Of a stretch of DNA of 64,000 nucleotides, positions 25,781 through 33,930 are shown piece after piece. Origin of the DNA: Rhodopseudomonas palustris JSC-3b (GTDB taxonomy: Bacteria; Pseudomonadota; Alphaproteobacteria; Rhizobiales; Xanthobacteraceae); the NCBI GenBank assembly GCA_000504425.1, contig KI632513.1, forward strand, positions 1,295,491 through 1,359,490, in the 5' to 3' direction. The position numbers and the translations under genes were made by a program. Below the pieces are notes generated by a model. The model did no database searches and was not told the origin of the DNA. It was given only the letters and a program-made list of their open reading frames with translations. Position 1 is the first letter of the stretch; the number at the start of each line of letters is the position of its first letter.

Positions 25781-25830
25781 TGGAGCGGGGGCGCGCGACC
25801 CCGGGATTTCGTCCTATGAAGAAATTCACA
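25781..25830. other. Lambda-like cos (packaging cut) site
   Basis: GGGGCGCGCGACCCCGGG (25787-25804), then ATTTCGTCCTATGAAGAAAT (25805-25824) and a T-rich TTTTGGCGTTTTG. Lambda cosN reads GGGCGGCGACCTCGCGGGTT followed by TTCGCTATTTATGAAAAT and GGCGTTTCCG, so both word order and spacing match. It lies directly before the small terminase gene, as in lambda. Resemblance is by eye and lambda is recalled from memory. Confidence 0.65.
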
Positions 25831-25855
25831 CAGCTTAATTTTGGCGTTTTGTAAC

Positions 25856-26344
25856 GTGCTGAAAATTAAGAAGAAATATCGGGACCCCAATCTATCCAAG
25901 AGCGCGTTTGCCCGCTCGCTCGGGCTGACGCCGGCCCGTGTCTCACAAATGATCAAGGACGGGCTGCCCGTTGAGCCGAGCGGCAAGATCAACCCCGAGC
26001 GCGGGCGTGCATGGGTCCGTGTCAACGTCGATCCGCGGCGCAGCGCGATGCGGCCCGGTGCCGTGGTTGCTCCGGCTGTCCCGAGCGAGCGGGACCGGCT
26101 GGCGCGTGAACAGGCCGATGCCGTCGCGCTGAAGAACCAGAAGCTGCGCGGCGAACTGGTGTCGGCTGCGGAGGTGGAAAAGGGCTGGTCCGATATCCTG
26201 CGCCGGGTCCGGTCCAAGGTGCTGGCCGTGCCGGCTCGGGTCCGGCAGATGAATCCGCACCTGACCGCACGCGATATAGCGTCGATCGATGCCGAGCTAC
26301 GCCGCGCCCTTGAGGATCTTGCGGGGGCGGCCGATGAACATTGA
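25856..26344 (+). CDS. Terminase small subunit (gpNu1-like)
   Basis: About 162 residues. The N-terminal winged helix is visible: SKSAFARSLGLTPARVSQMI, then KDGLPVEPSGKINPERGRAW. The C-terminal half is helical (DRLAREQADAVALKNQKLRG, then a segment that would bind the large subunit). It would recognise the cos region and load the packaging motor. The start is uncertain: GTG at 25856 or TTG at 25841, neither with a good ribosome-binding site. It overlaps the large subunit gene by 11 bp. Confidence 0.85.
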   Translation: MLKIKKKYRDPNLSKSAFARSLGLTPARVSQMIKDGLPVEPSGKINPERGRAWVRVNVDPRRSAMRPGAVVAPAVPSERDRLAREQADAVALKNQKLRGELVSAAEVEKGWSDILRRVRSKVLAVPARVRQMNPHLTARDIASIDAELRRALEDLAGAADEH

Positions 26345-28115
26345 AGACATCACGCGCAACGCCCTGGCCGCGCTGCGGCCGCCACCGCGGCAGAAGCTGA
26401 GCGAGTGGATCGAGGGGAATGTCTACCTGCCCGATGGCGTGTCGGCGCTGCCCGGCCTGGTGAGGCTCTGGCCGTTTCAGAGAGAGATCGCGGACGCGAT
26501 CGGCGACCCCGCAATCGAGCGGGTGACGCTCGTCAAAGCTGTTCGATGCGGATTTACAACACTACTCACAAGCGCGATCGGCTCATTCATCGCCAATGAT
26601 CCGGCGCCGATCTTGGTCGTGTTACCTACCGAGGCGGATTGCCGAAGCTACGTCGTCAGCGACATTGAGCCGGTATTCGCGGCCTCGCCGGTGCTGGCCG
26701 GCGTGCTTGGTGACAGCACAGACGGGCGCGGTCGCAACACGCTGCTGTCACGGCTGTTCCCCGGCGGTTCGCTCAAGGTTGTCGCGGCGAAGGCGCCTCG
26801 CAACTTGCGAGGTCATAACGCCCGCGTGCTGCTCGTTGACGAAGTCGATGCAGCCGAGATCACGGCGGAAGGGCCGCCGGTGGCACTGGCCGAACGCCGG
26901 ACTTTGTCATTTCCTGACCGACGGATCATCATCGGATCGACGCCGGTTTCCGAGGAAACGTCGTATGTGCTGCGCAGCTACGCGCTGTCGGATCAGCGCA
27001 TCTTCGAGGTGCCATGCCTCGATTGCCGCGGCCTGAATGAAATCCAGTGGAAGGACATTCAATGGCCGGAGGGCCAGCCGCACCTGGCGCATTACGTCTG
27101 CCCGAGCTGCGGCAGTGTGATCGACGAGCGCCACAAGCCCGAGATGGTGGAGGCCGGGCTATGGCGTGCGACGCGGCCCGAGGTGACGGATCACGCCGGT
27201 TTCAGGCTCAACGCCCTGGTGTCGCTGCTCGGCAATGCGAGCTGGGGAAAACTCGCCACTGAGTTCGTCACTGCGAAGTCTGACGCCGGGATGCTGCAGG
27301 TGTTTGTGAACACGATCTTGGCGCAGGGCTGGCGCGAACAGGGCGAGGAGATCGACGACGCGGCGCTGGCGCGGCGGGCCGAACCGTTCTCACTGGATAT
27401 GCTGCCCGAGGAAGTCTTGGCGATCACCGCCGGCGTTGACGTGCAGCGGGACCGGCTCGAAGCCACGTTGATCGGCCACTCGCGCGACAACGCGATGTTC
27501 ATTCTTGGGCATGTTGTAATTTGGGGCCTGCCAGATCACGACACGACATGGGCCGCGCTCGACGATCTGCTCAAGACGCGTTTCCAGCACCCCTACGGCG
27601 GCAAGCTGGCGATCGACGCCGCGGCGGTGGATAGTGGCGACGGCTTATCGATGGAGCGTGTCTATGCGTTCTGCTGGCCGCGATCGTCGCGGCGCGTGCT
27701 GGCGATCAAGGGCGTCGCGGGCAACCGGCCCTTCATCGAACGGACCCGCCAGAAGAACATGCGTGGCGCGCTGTGGATCGTAGGGGTCGACGGCATCAAG
27801 GCGCATCTGGCCGCACGCCTGACCCGTGGCACGTCTATCCGCTTTTCAAACACGCTACCGGCGAGCTGGTACGAGCAACTGGCCTCTGAGCGCGCGGTGG
27901 TTCGCTTCACGATGGGACAGCCGAAGCGCCGGTTTGAGCGCATCCCCGGCCGGCAGGCCGAAGCCCTGGACTGCACCGTCTATGCGATCGCAGCCCGGCA
28001 AATCCTCACGACCTTGAATTGGGACGCGCGCGTCGAGGCGCTGCGCAACCCCGAGATCACCGCAGCACCAGTGGTGCGGCCCCGTGTCATTCGTTCAGCG
28101 TGGGTGGATTCGTGA
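26334..28115 (+). CDS. Terminase large subunit (gpA-like)
   Basis: 593 residues from MNIEDITRNALAALRPPPRQ. The ATPase domain has the GpA-type region VTLVKAVRCGFTTLL (67-79, Walker A position) and Walker B VLLVDEVD (165-172). A zinc-binding pair CLDC...CPSC follows near 225-260. The nuclease part begins around ITAGVDVQRDRLEATLIGH, with IDAAAVDSGDG later. Lambda-type terminases (PF05876) cut cos and drive DNA into the prohead. It is full length and intact. In the integrated order it lies at the far right, separated from the portal gene by the tail genes; in the circle it would precede int. Confidence 0.95.
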   Translation: MNIEDITRNALAALRPPPRQKLSEWIEGNVYLPDGVSALPGLVRLWPFQREIADAIGDPAIERVTLVKAVRCGFTTLLTSAIGSFIANDPAPILVVLPTEADCRSYVVSDIEPVFAASPVLAGVLGDSTDGRGRNTLLSRLFPGGSLKVVAAKAPRNLRGHNARVLLVDEVDAAEITAEGPPVALAERRTLSFPDRRIIIGSTPVSEETSYVLRSYALSDQRIFEVPCLDCRGLNEIQWKDIQWPEGQPHLAHYVCPSCGSVIDERHKPEMVEAGLWRATRPEVTDHAGFRLNALVSLLGNASWGKLATEFVTAKSDAGMLQVFVNTILAQGWREQGEEIDDAALARRAEPFSLDMLPEEVLAITAGVDVQRDRLEATLIGHSRDNAMFILGHVVIWGLPDHDTTWAALDDLLKTRFQHPYGGKLAIDAAAVDSGDGLSMERVYAFCWPRSSRRVLAIKGVAGNRPFIERTRQKNMRGALWIVGVDGIKAHLAARLTRGTSIRFSNTLPASWYEQLASERAVVRFTMGQPKRRFERIPGRQAEALDCTVYAIAARQILTTLNWDARVEALRNPEITAAPVVRPRVIRSAWVDS

Positions 28116-29029
28116 TGGCGAAGCGTGCACCTCACTTCAATGGTTATGTGGCCTACCGCTACGGCACCGGACGACCGATCACGCTGGCCGGCCAGCCGCG
28201 GGTTGACGTGGTGCCGCCCGCACGCCGCGACACGATCACGTCAGCAACGATCACCATTCTGGAGGGCTGGCGGTCCTCCAAGTTCGAGTTCGAGGGCGCT
28301 TGCCGTCATGGTGTCCGCGCCGGCTTGTGTCTCGACGGTTTCTCGTATCACTCCGCCGATGCATGGTCCGCGAAGATCGTCGGCGAGGCGCTGCGCCGCA
28401 TCGGGGCGAGCCGTCCGACGTGGGGCGAAGGCCAGCCGGAATGGACGCAATACGCCTATGCGCCGATTGAGCACGTCGATTGCGAGCGGTGCGGCAAGCC
28501 CCTGACCGACGCCAAGGCGGGGCAACGATTCTGTAGTGCTGTTTGCTACAAGGCGGCCGCGTCGCTGCGCCATGCCCGGCTGCGGCGGGTGACGGATGCG
28601 GCGGAGCGAGCGGCGATAGCCGCGGCGAGCCTACGGGCTCGGCGCGACGCGACACGGCTGCACAAGACCAAGGTTTGCGAGAGCTGTGGCAACGTCTTTG
28701 AGGGCGCCAACCGTCACGCCCGGTTCTGCAGCTTGAAGTGCTTCGGCGATTCGCTGCGCACGCCGCATACCTGCATTCACTGCGGCGCGACGTTCATGGC
28801 GAAGGCGAGCAAAGGCCGGAAATACTGCAGCTCTGCATGTTCGGTCGAAGCCCGGAAGCAACCGCCGCCACCGCCACCGGCGCCGCTTGCCGAGCGGGTG
28901 TGCGGCTGGTGCGGCACTACGTTCCAGCCGGCGCGCAAGGACAAGTTTTTCTGCACCAAGAACTGCGCCCGCAACGATCGCAAGAAGCGGAAAGATGCCC
29001 CGGCCTTCATCTGCGAGGCTGCTGAATAA
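28115..29029 (+). CDS. Four-zinc-finger protein downstream of terminase
   Basis: 304 residues; the ATG overlaps the terminase stop by one base. Residues 1-120 hold an unrecognised domain (YRYGTGRPITLAGQPRVDVV, WTQYAYAPIEHV). Then four CxxC-(13 or 14)-CxxxC modules follow: 123-144, 188-209, 220-242 and 263-284 (for example CERCGKPL...FCSAVC and CGWCGTTF...FCTKNC). The pattern is of short treble-clef or zinc-ribbon fingers. A basic segment rich in Arg separates modules 1 and 2, and a proline run precedes module 4. Phages often carry an HNH protein at this spot; no HNH motif is seen here. DNA or RNA binding during packaging is inference. Confidence 0.75.
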   Translation: MAKRAPHFNGYVAYRYGTGRPITLAGQPRVDVVPPARRDTITSATITILEGWRSSKFEFEGACRHGVRAGLCLDGFSYHSADAWSAKIVGEALRRIGASRPTWGEGQPEWTQYAYAPIEHVDCERCGKPLTDAKAGQRFCSAVCYKAAASLRHARLRRVTDAAERAAIAAASLRARRDATRLHKTKVCESCGNVFEGANRHARFCSLKCFGDSLRTPHTCIHCGATFMAKASKGRKYCSSACSVEARKQPPPPPPAPLAERVCGWCGTTFQPARKDKFFCTKNCARNDRKKRKDAPAFICEAAE

Positions 29030-29132
29030 CGCGCAGAGAAGGCCGCAGGCGCGTTTTTGTGTCTGCGGCTAGGTGTGTAGCGGCGAGACGGTAAATCGCA
29101 CCAGCGTGGCTTATTTCGAGGGGAAACGGCTG

Positions 29133-29435
29133 TTACGGCGACGCCGACTCGTCGCCGAGCAAGTACATCCCCAACTCATCCTGGAGCTTGCGCAGATAAT
29201 CGCGAAGTTCGGCCGCGCATCGTTCGCGCTTGTCGGCGCTCTTGGCCTGCCGACGTTCGGCCGCCATGTTGACGGATGCCTGAGCAACACTGGTCACGTT
29301 CACGTTGCGGCAACTGTCCAGAATCTCGCCAACGACGGCGAGGTGCAGGCTTTCCCAATTGTCAGGCGAGTTGAACCGCAACCAGCGAACGCGTTCTCGC
29401 CAATCGGCGTATTGCTCTCGTGTCGGCATGTCCAT
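29133..29435 (-). CDS. Small hypothetical protein (leftward, near attR)
   Basis: 100 residues starting MDMPTREQYADWRERVRWLR. AAGGAAGG lies seven bases upstream of the ATG, a strong ribosome-binding site. Mostly helical and charged, ending ELRDYLRKLQDELGMYLLGD. No family recognised. It is divergent from the zinc-ribbon gene at 29571 across a region with two palindromes. Confidence 0.62.
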   Translation of the reverse strand: MDMPTREQYADWRERVRWLRFNSPDNWESLHLAVVGEILDSCRNVNVTSVAQASVNMAAERRQAKSADKRERCAAELRDYLRKLQDELGMYLLGDESASP

Positions 29436-29482
29436 GGCTCAACCTTCCTTCGTCGCAGGCCGAATCACAAGCCGCAGTTGCA

Positions 29483-29537
29483 GGCTGTCCACTGTCCGAA
29501 CGGACAGCCGGGCGCCAAGGGCACGCACAGTGTGCGT
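29483..29537. promoter_or_regulatory. Two palindromes in a divergent promoter region
   Basis: CTGTCCGAACGGACAG (29492-29507) lies within a larger GGCTGTCC / GGACAGCC pair (29483-29509). ACGCACA-G-TGTGCGT (29523-29537) is a perfect 15-bp palindrome. Both lie between divergent genes, the second 33 bp before the ATG at 29571, and look like operators. Confidence 0.5.
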
Positions 29538-29570
29538 ACTGCGGGCCGCGGCGGTGCTATCGTCCCGGCC

Positions 29571-29807
29571 ATGAGCCTCAAGATCACCCTTGGCGAGATG
29601 CGCGCTGCCGGCGCGCGGGCCGTGCTGGTCTATTGCCGCGCCTGCGGTCATGGCACGCGGCTTGATGCCGATCGCTGGCCGGATGACGTGCGGCTGTCCG
29701 ATCTTGAGCCCCGGTTCACCTGCAAGGCGTGTGGCGCCCGCGGCGCCGATGTCCGGCCGGACTACAGCGGCGGGCAGCGAGACGGCGGGACGATCTATCG
29801 GCGCTGA
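29571..29807 (+). CDS. Small zinc-ribbon protein
   Basis: 78 residues from MSLKITLGEMRAAGARAVLV. Two CxxC pairs (YCRACGHG and CKACGARG) about 30 residues apart would bind one zinc ion, in the layout of small nucleic-acid-binding zinc ribbons. Last gene before attR. The start is the ATG at 29571; longer in-frame extensions read across the palindromes and were rejected. Confidence 0.65.
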   Translation: MSLKITLGEMRAAGARAVLVYCRACGHGTRLDADRWPDDVRLSDLEPRFTCKACGARGADVRPDYSGGQRDGGTIYRR

Positions 29808-29922
29808 TTCTCGGAAAGAACCCCAGATGAGGCTTTCACCGGGACCCCAGCGGGTCCCCTGCCCTCGAAGTCAATCCGATTTAGCACTCTCGGATTTGCG
29901 CGTAAGTTTTTGAAAAGATTGA

Positions 29923-29966
29923 TGGAGGCCACGTCGGGAATCGAACCCGAGTAAACGGTTTTGCAG
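29923..29966. repeat. attR, right copy of the 44-bp core repeat
   Basis: Forms the 3' part of the intact tRNA-Cys gene and matches attL exactly. Recombination with 11535-11578 would release a circle of about 18.39 kb and leave one tRNA-Cys. Confidence 0.95.
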
Positions 29967-29996
29967 ACCGGCGCGTAACCACTCCGCCACGTGGCC
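29923..29996 (-). tRNA. tRNA-Cys (GCA), integration target
   Basis: 74 nt with encoded CCA. The acceptor stem GGCCACG pairs with CGTGGCC and the discriminator base is U, as usual for tRNA-Cys. The anticodon loop CTGCAAA holds GCA. The T-arm GGTTCGATTCC is canonical. The last 44 nt are the attR copy. Confidence 0.97.
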
Positions 29997-30051
29997 CCAT
30001 GGCCGGACTTCTATACAGCCTCTCGCCGATAATCAACTGACGCTGTCACTG

Positions 30052-30780
30052 TTATCGACGGCGACGGCCACCACCGCGCCGCGGTGCCGGGCGCGGTGCG
30101 AGATCAGGCCGCACCGCCTGCACTTCTCGGAACCTCGCCAGCATCCGTTCGAAGCTCGCCAGCAGCGCCTGTTCGAGTTCGGGGCGCTTTTCCAACCGCC
30201 CGAGCAGCAACCCGACCGCTTCCAGGGTCGACAGCCCATCGCTGCGCGGCTCGCGGCGCAGCCGGCCATAGCGCGACGGCGCCTTCGGGCCGAGAATCAC
30301 CCGCTGGCATTTCAGCATCCACGGATTGCGCCACCACAGCGCCTTGGCCTGGCTCCAGGTGCCATCCAGCACCACCACGCCCTGGATGTGGCGCAAAATG
30401 TCGCTCTGATTGGCGGCCTGTTCACCCTTGCGGTCGAGCGCCACCAGCTCCTGCCCGGCGGCAAGCTCGGCAGCCTTGGCCGAGCCGAGATAGAGAATCG
30501 CCCAGCGCGACGGATCGGCAACCGGCCGCCCGAGCGCCTTGGCGAGGCTCGGCCACGACAAGCCGATTTTCAGCACCGCATTGTCGAGGTGCAGCGCCGT
30601 CAGCCGTGCGGTGCCGAGCGCCCGGTCCTGCTCCTGCGGATGCTGCAGGATCAGCACCGCGATCTTGTTGCTGAGTGGGGTGACACCGTCACACACGCAG
30701 AGCGGCATCGCCTTCTGGCAGCGCGGGCAGTCGGCCACCTCGGCAGTTCCGTCGAGGTTGTGGTCCGGGGTCGTCGTCAT
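30052..30780 (-). CDS. DTW-domain protein, probable tRNA-uridine aminocarboxypropyltransferase
   Basis: About 242 residues. An N-terminal zinc motif CPRCQKAMPLCVC is followed by LILQHPQEQDRALGTARLTA and the signature VVVLDGTWSQAKALWWRNPW (variant of the D-x-T-W motif). Family members transfer the 3-amino-3-carboxypropyl group of SAM to uridine 47 (acp3U) in tRNA. The C-terminus is a basic RPAPRRGGGRRRR tail. GGAG lies upstream of the ATG at 30780. First resident gene to the right of the element. Confidence 0.87.
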   Translation of the reverse strand: MTTTPDHNLDGTAEVADCPRCQKAMPLCVCDGVTPLSNKIAVLILQHPQEQDRALGTARLTALHLDNAVLKIGLSWPSLAKALGRPVADPSRWAILYLGSAKAAELAAGQELVALDRKGEQAANQSDILRHIQGVVVLDGTWSQAKALWWRNPWMLKCQRVILGPKAPSRYGRLRREPRSDGLSTLEAVGLLLGRLEKRPELEQALLASFERMLARFREVQAVRPDLAPRPAPRRGGGRRRR

Positions 30781-30816
30781 CACAAGAATCTCCGCTGCGC
30801 CTTTGCGGCCCGGCAG

Positions 30817-33800
30817 CTATGGCCCCTGGCCTGCGGTCGTGGCGGCCGGTGCGCGGCTCCAGCGCTGCCGCAGCCGGTCGATCAGCAGGTAAATCACCGG
30901 CGTCGTGTACAGCGTCAAAATCTGCGACGCCAGCAGCCCGCCAATAATGGTGATGCCGAGCGGCCGGCGCAGCTCGGTGCCAGGCCCGACCGCGATCACC
31001 AGCGGGATCGCCGCGAACACCGCCGCCAGCGTCGTCATCAGGATCGGCCGGAACCGGACGATACAGGCCTCGAAGATCGCTTCGGCCGAGGGCAAGCCGC
31101 GTTGGCGTTCAGCCTCCAGCGCGAAATCGACCATCATGATGCCGTTCTTCTTGACGATGCCGATCAAGAGAATGATGCCGACAAAGGCGATCACGGTCAG
31201 CGGTGTATCGGTGAGCTGCAGCGCCAGCAGCGCGCCGAGCCCGGCCGAGGGCAGCGTCGAAATGATCGTGATCGGATGCGCCAGGCTCTCATAGAGCACG
31301 CCGAGCACGATATACATCGCCACGAACGCGCCGAGGATCAGCAAAGGCTGGCGGCCGCTGGTCTTGCCAAAATCGCCGGCATTGCCGTCAAAGGTGCCGC
31401 GAATGCCCTCGGGCATGTGCAACTCCTCGACCGCCTGCTGGATATTGCTGGTCGCGACCTGCAACGGCACGTTCGGTTGCAGATTGAACGACACCGTGAC
31501 CGAGGGAAACGACTGCGAATGATAGACCGACAGCGCCGTCAGATCGCGCTTGAAGCGCACCACCGCGGATAGCGGAATCTGCGCGCCATCGGCGCCGGCG
31601 ACATAGATCCGGTCGAGATCGGTCGGGTCCTTCTGAAAGCGCGGATCGATCTCCAGCACCACCTGATACTGGTTGCGCTGCGTGTAGATGGTGGCGATCT
31701 GGCGCTGCGAAAACGCGTTGTTGAGCGCGTCGTCGATGTCCTTGACCTGCACACCCAGGCTGGAGGCCCGTTTGCGGTCGATCTCGAGCGTCAGTTGCAG
31801 GCCGCCAGGGTCGCGATCCGCAGAGACATCGGTGATGCCCTCGACGCTCTCCATGCGCTTGGCGACCAGCGGCGCCCAGGTCTGCAACAGATCAAGATCG
31901 GGGCTGATCAGCGTGTATTGATAGTCGGAGTCGCTCTGCCTTCCGCCGCCGCGCAGATCCTGCGCCGCAAACATGAACAGCCGGATGCCGGCGACCGAAT
32001 TGAGATTGCGGCGCAGCCGGTCGATCACCGCTTGCGTCGAGACGCCATCGCGCTGCGCCATCGGTTTCAGCGCAATGAACATCGTGCCGCGATTGGAGCC
32101 GACGCCGCCCGGCCCGCCGCTGCCGCCGAGCGTCGATCCGACGCTCTGCACCGCCGGATCGGCCATCACGATGTCGGCGAGCTTTTCCTGCAGATCGCGC
32201 ATGGCCTGGAACGAAATATCGGCCGAGGCCCTGGTCGAACCGATCACGAAACCGGAATCGTCGATCGGGAAATAGCCTTTTGGGGTTTTGATGTAGAGCG
32301 TCACCGTGAGCGCGATGGTGGCAAAGAACACCAGCATAGTCAGCGCCGGCAGTTTGAGCACTGCCTCCAGCGTCCAGGCATAGAACCGCACCAGCGCGGC
32401 CACCGATCCTTCGACCATGCGGTCGAATAGATTGTTGCGCTGCTCCGGGATACGGCGGATGTAATGCGCGCAGATCATCGGCGTCACGGTCAGCGACACG
32501 ATGGTCGAAAACGCGATCGCAAAAGTCAGCGTCAGCGAGAATTCGCGCAACAGCCGGCCGACCACGCCATCCATGAACAGCAGCGGCGTGAACGCCGCGA
32601 CCAGCGACAGGCTGATCGACAGCACCGTGAACCCGATCTGCTTGGCGCCCTCGAGCGCGGCCTGCAGCGGCGCCATGCCCCGTTCGAGATTGCGGTACAT
32701 GTTCTCGATCATGACGATCGCGTCATCGACCACAAAGCCGACTGCAATCGCCAAGGCCATCAGCGACAGATTGTTGATCGAAAAGCCCGCCAGCCACATG
32801 CAGGCGCAGGTGCCTGCCAGCGCCAGCGGCACCGATACCCCCGCGGCGATGGTGGGCGTGCCGCGCCGCAGGAACATGAACACCACCACCATCACCAGGA
32901 TCGCGGTGGCGAGCAGCGTCCACTCCATGTCTTCGACACTGGCGCGAATGGTGCCGGTGCGGTCAGTGACCGTGGAAATCTCGATGCCGGCGGGAATCCA
33001 CTGTTTCAGTTCCGGCAACAGCGCTTTGACGCGATCGACGGTCTCGATGACATTGGCCGCGCTCTGCTTGGTGATCACGATCAGCACCGCAGGCTGCTTG
33101 TTGTACCAGGCAATCGAGCGGCTGGAGCGGGTGGCGTTCTCGACGGTCGCGACATCACCAAGGCGCAGCGTGGTGCCGTTCGCGCTTTTCACCACAATGT
33201 CGCGGAATTCGTCGGCCGTGCGCATCTGCCGATTGATCGACAGCGTCTCGCTCTGCAGCGCGCCGTCGAACATGCCGGCCGGCGCCAGCGGATTGGCGGC
33301 GACCACCGCCGCGCGCACGTCGTCGGTGGCAATGCCGGCATTGGACAGCGCGACCGGATTGAGCGCGATCCGCACCGCCGGCTGATCGGCGCCGGACACC
33401 GACACTTCGCCAACGCCCGGCACCTGCGAAATGCGCTGCGCCAGCACGGTGTCGGCGATGTCATAGACCGCGCCGGTCGACATGGTTTTGGAGGTCAGCG
33501 CCAGAATGAACACCGGCATCGCCGCAGAGTTGGCCTTGCGGAATTTCGGCAGCGTCGGCATGTCGGTCGGCAGATCGCGCATCGCGGCATTGATCGCGGC
33601 CTGCACGTCGCGCGCGGCGCGATCGATGTCGCGGCCGATCTCGAATTGCAGTTGTATCCGGGTCTGGCCGAGTGAACTGGTCGAGGTGATCTGATCGACG
33701 CCGGCGATCTCGCCAAGCCGGCGCTCCAGCGGCGCGGCCACGGTCGCGGCCATCACGGCCGGCGCCGCCCCCGGACGCGATGCCGAGACGAAGATCATCG

Positions 33801-33930
33801 GAAAATCGACATTGGGCAGCGCGGCGACCGGCAGGAAACGATACGCCACCAGCCCGATCAGCAGCAGGCCGAACGACAGCAGCGTGGTTCCGACCGGACG
33901 ACGAATGAATGGCTCGGAGAGCGACGCCAT
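30817..33930 (-). CDS. mdtC: RND multidrug efflux permease, MdtC-like
   Basis: 1037 residues, normal length for an HAE-type RND pump subunit. Starts MASLSEPFIRRPVGTTLLSF with the first membrane helix, then NVDFPMIFVSASRPGAAPAV and APLERRLGEIAGVDQITS. The proton-relay aspartates lie in AIAVGFVVDDAIVMIENMYR (TM4). Two periplasmic porter repeats and twelve membrane helices are expected. It would form a heterotrimer with the neighbouring MdtB-like subunit. Its start shares one base with the mdtB stop, so the two are translationally coupled. Confidence 0.93.
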   Translation of the reverse strand: MASLSEPFIRRPVGTTLLSFGLLLIGLVAYRFLPVAALPNVDFPMIFVSASRPGAAPAVMAATVAAPLERRLGEIAGVDQITSTSSLGQTRIQLQFEIGRDIDRAARDVQAAINAAMRDLPTDMPTLPKFRKANSAAMPVFILALTSKTMSTGAVYDIADTVLAQRISQVPGVGEVSVSGADQPAVRIALNPVALSNAGIATDDVRAAVVAANPLAPAGMFDGALQSETLSINRQMRTADEFRDIVVKSANGTTLRLGDVATVENATRSSRSIAWYNKQPAVLIVITKQSAANVIETVDRVKALLPELKQWIPAGIEISTVTDRTGTIRASVEDMEWTLLATAILVMVVVFMFLRRGTPTIAAGVSVPLALAGTCACMWLAGFSINNLSLMALAIAVGFVVDDAIVMIENMYRNLERGMAPLQAALEGAKQIGFTVLSISLSLVAAFTPLLFMDGVVGRLLREFSLTLTFAIAFSTIVSLTVTPMICAHYIRRIPEQRNNLFDRMVEGSVAALVRFYAWTLEAVLKLPALTMLVFFATIALTVTLYIKTPKGYFPIDDSGFVIGSTRASADISFQAMRDLQEKLADIVMADPAVQSVGSTLGGSGGPGGVGSNRGTMFIALKPMAQRDGVSTQAVIDRLRRNLNSVAGIRLFMFAAQDLRGGGRQSDSDYQYTLISPDLDLLQTWAPLVAKRMESVEGITDVSADRDPGGLQLTLEIDRKRASSLGVQVKDIDDALNNAFSQRQIATIYTQRNQYQVVLEIDPRFQKDPTDLDRIYVAGADGAQIPLSAVVRFKRDLTALSVYHSQSFPSVTVSFNLQPNVPLQVATSNIQQAVEELHMPEGIRGTFDGNAGDFGKTSGRQPLLILGAFVAMYIVLGVLYESLAHPITIISTLPSAGLGALLALQLTDTPLTVIAFVGIILLIGIVKKNGIMMVDFALEAERQRGLPSAEAIFEACIVRFRPILMTTLAAVFAAIPLVIAVGPGTELRRPLGITIIGGLLASQILTLYTTPVIYLLIDRLRQRWSRAPAATTAGQGP

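Larger units (their letters stand above)
11535..29966. mobile_element. 18.4 kb tRNA-Cys-integrated reduced prophage or capsid-forming satellite
   Basis: Bounded by a perfect 44-bp direct repeat (11535-11578 and 29923-29966). The right copy is the 3' part of tRNA-Cys, so the intact tRNA is kept. A tyrosine integrase lies just inside the left repeat. Modules in order: integration; small early genes and a replication-like protein; regulators; portal, protease-capsid fusion, connector; tail chaperone, tape measure, gpZ-like protein; cos-like site; small and large terminase; zinc-finger protein and two small genes. I find no major tail protein, baseplate, fibre, lysis or CI-type repressor gene. 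The excised circle would be about 18.39 kb. Either a decayed lambdoid siphophage or a satellite using a helper's tails fits; the sequence alone does not decide. Confidence 0.9.

Noticed and set aside
25636-25854. 72-codon frame directly after the gpZ-like gene
   Set aside because: It starts with a 4-bp overlap but runs across the cos-like site and its second half has no protein character. At most its first part is a remnant.
12000-29900. Search for a CRISPR array, toxin-antitoxin pair or restriction system in the element
   Set aside because: No regular direct repeats with spacers and no recognisable toxin, nuclease or methyltransferase motif were found. The RHH gene has no partner toxin beside it.
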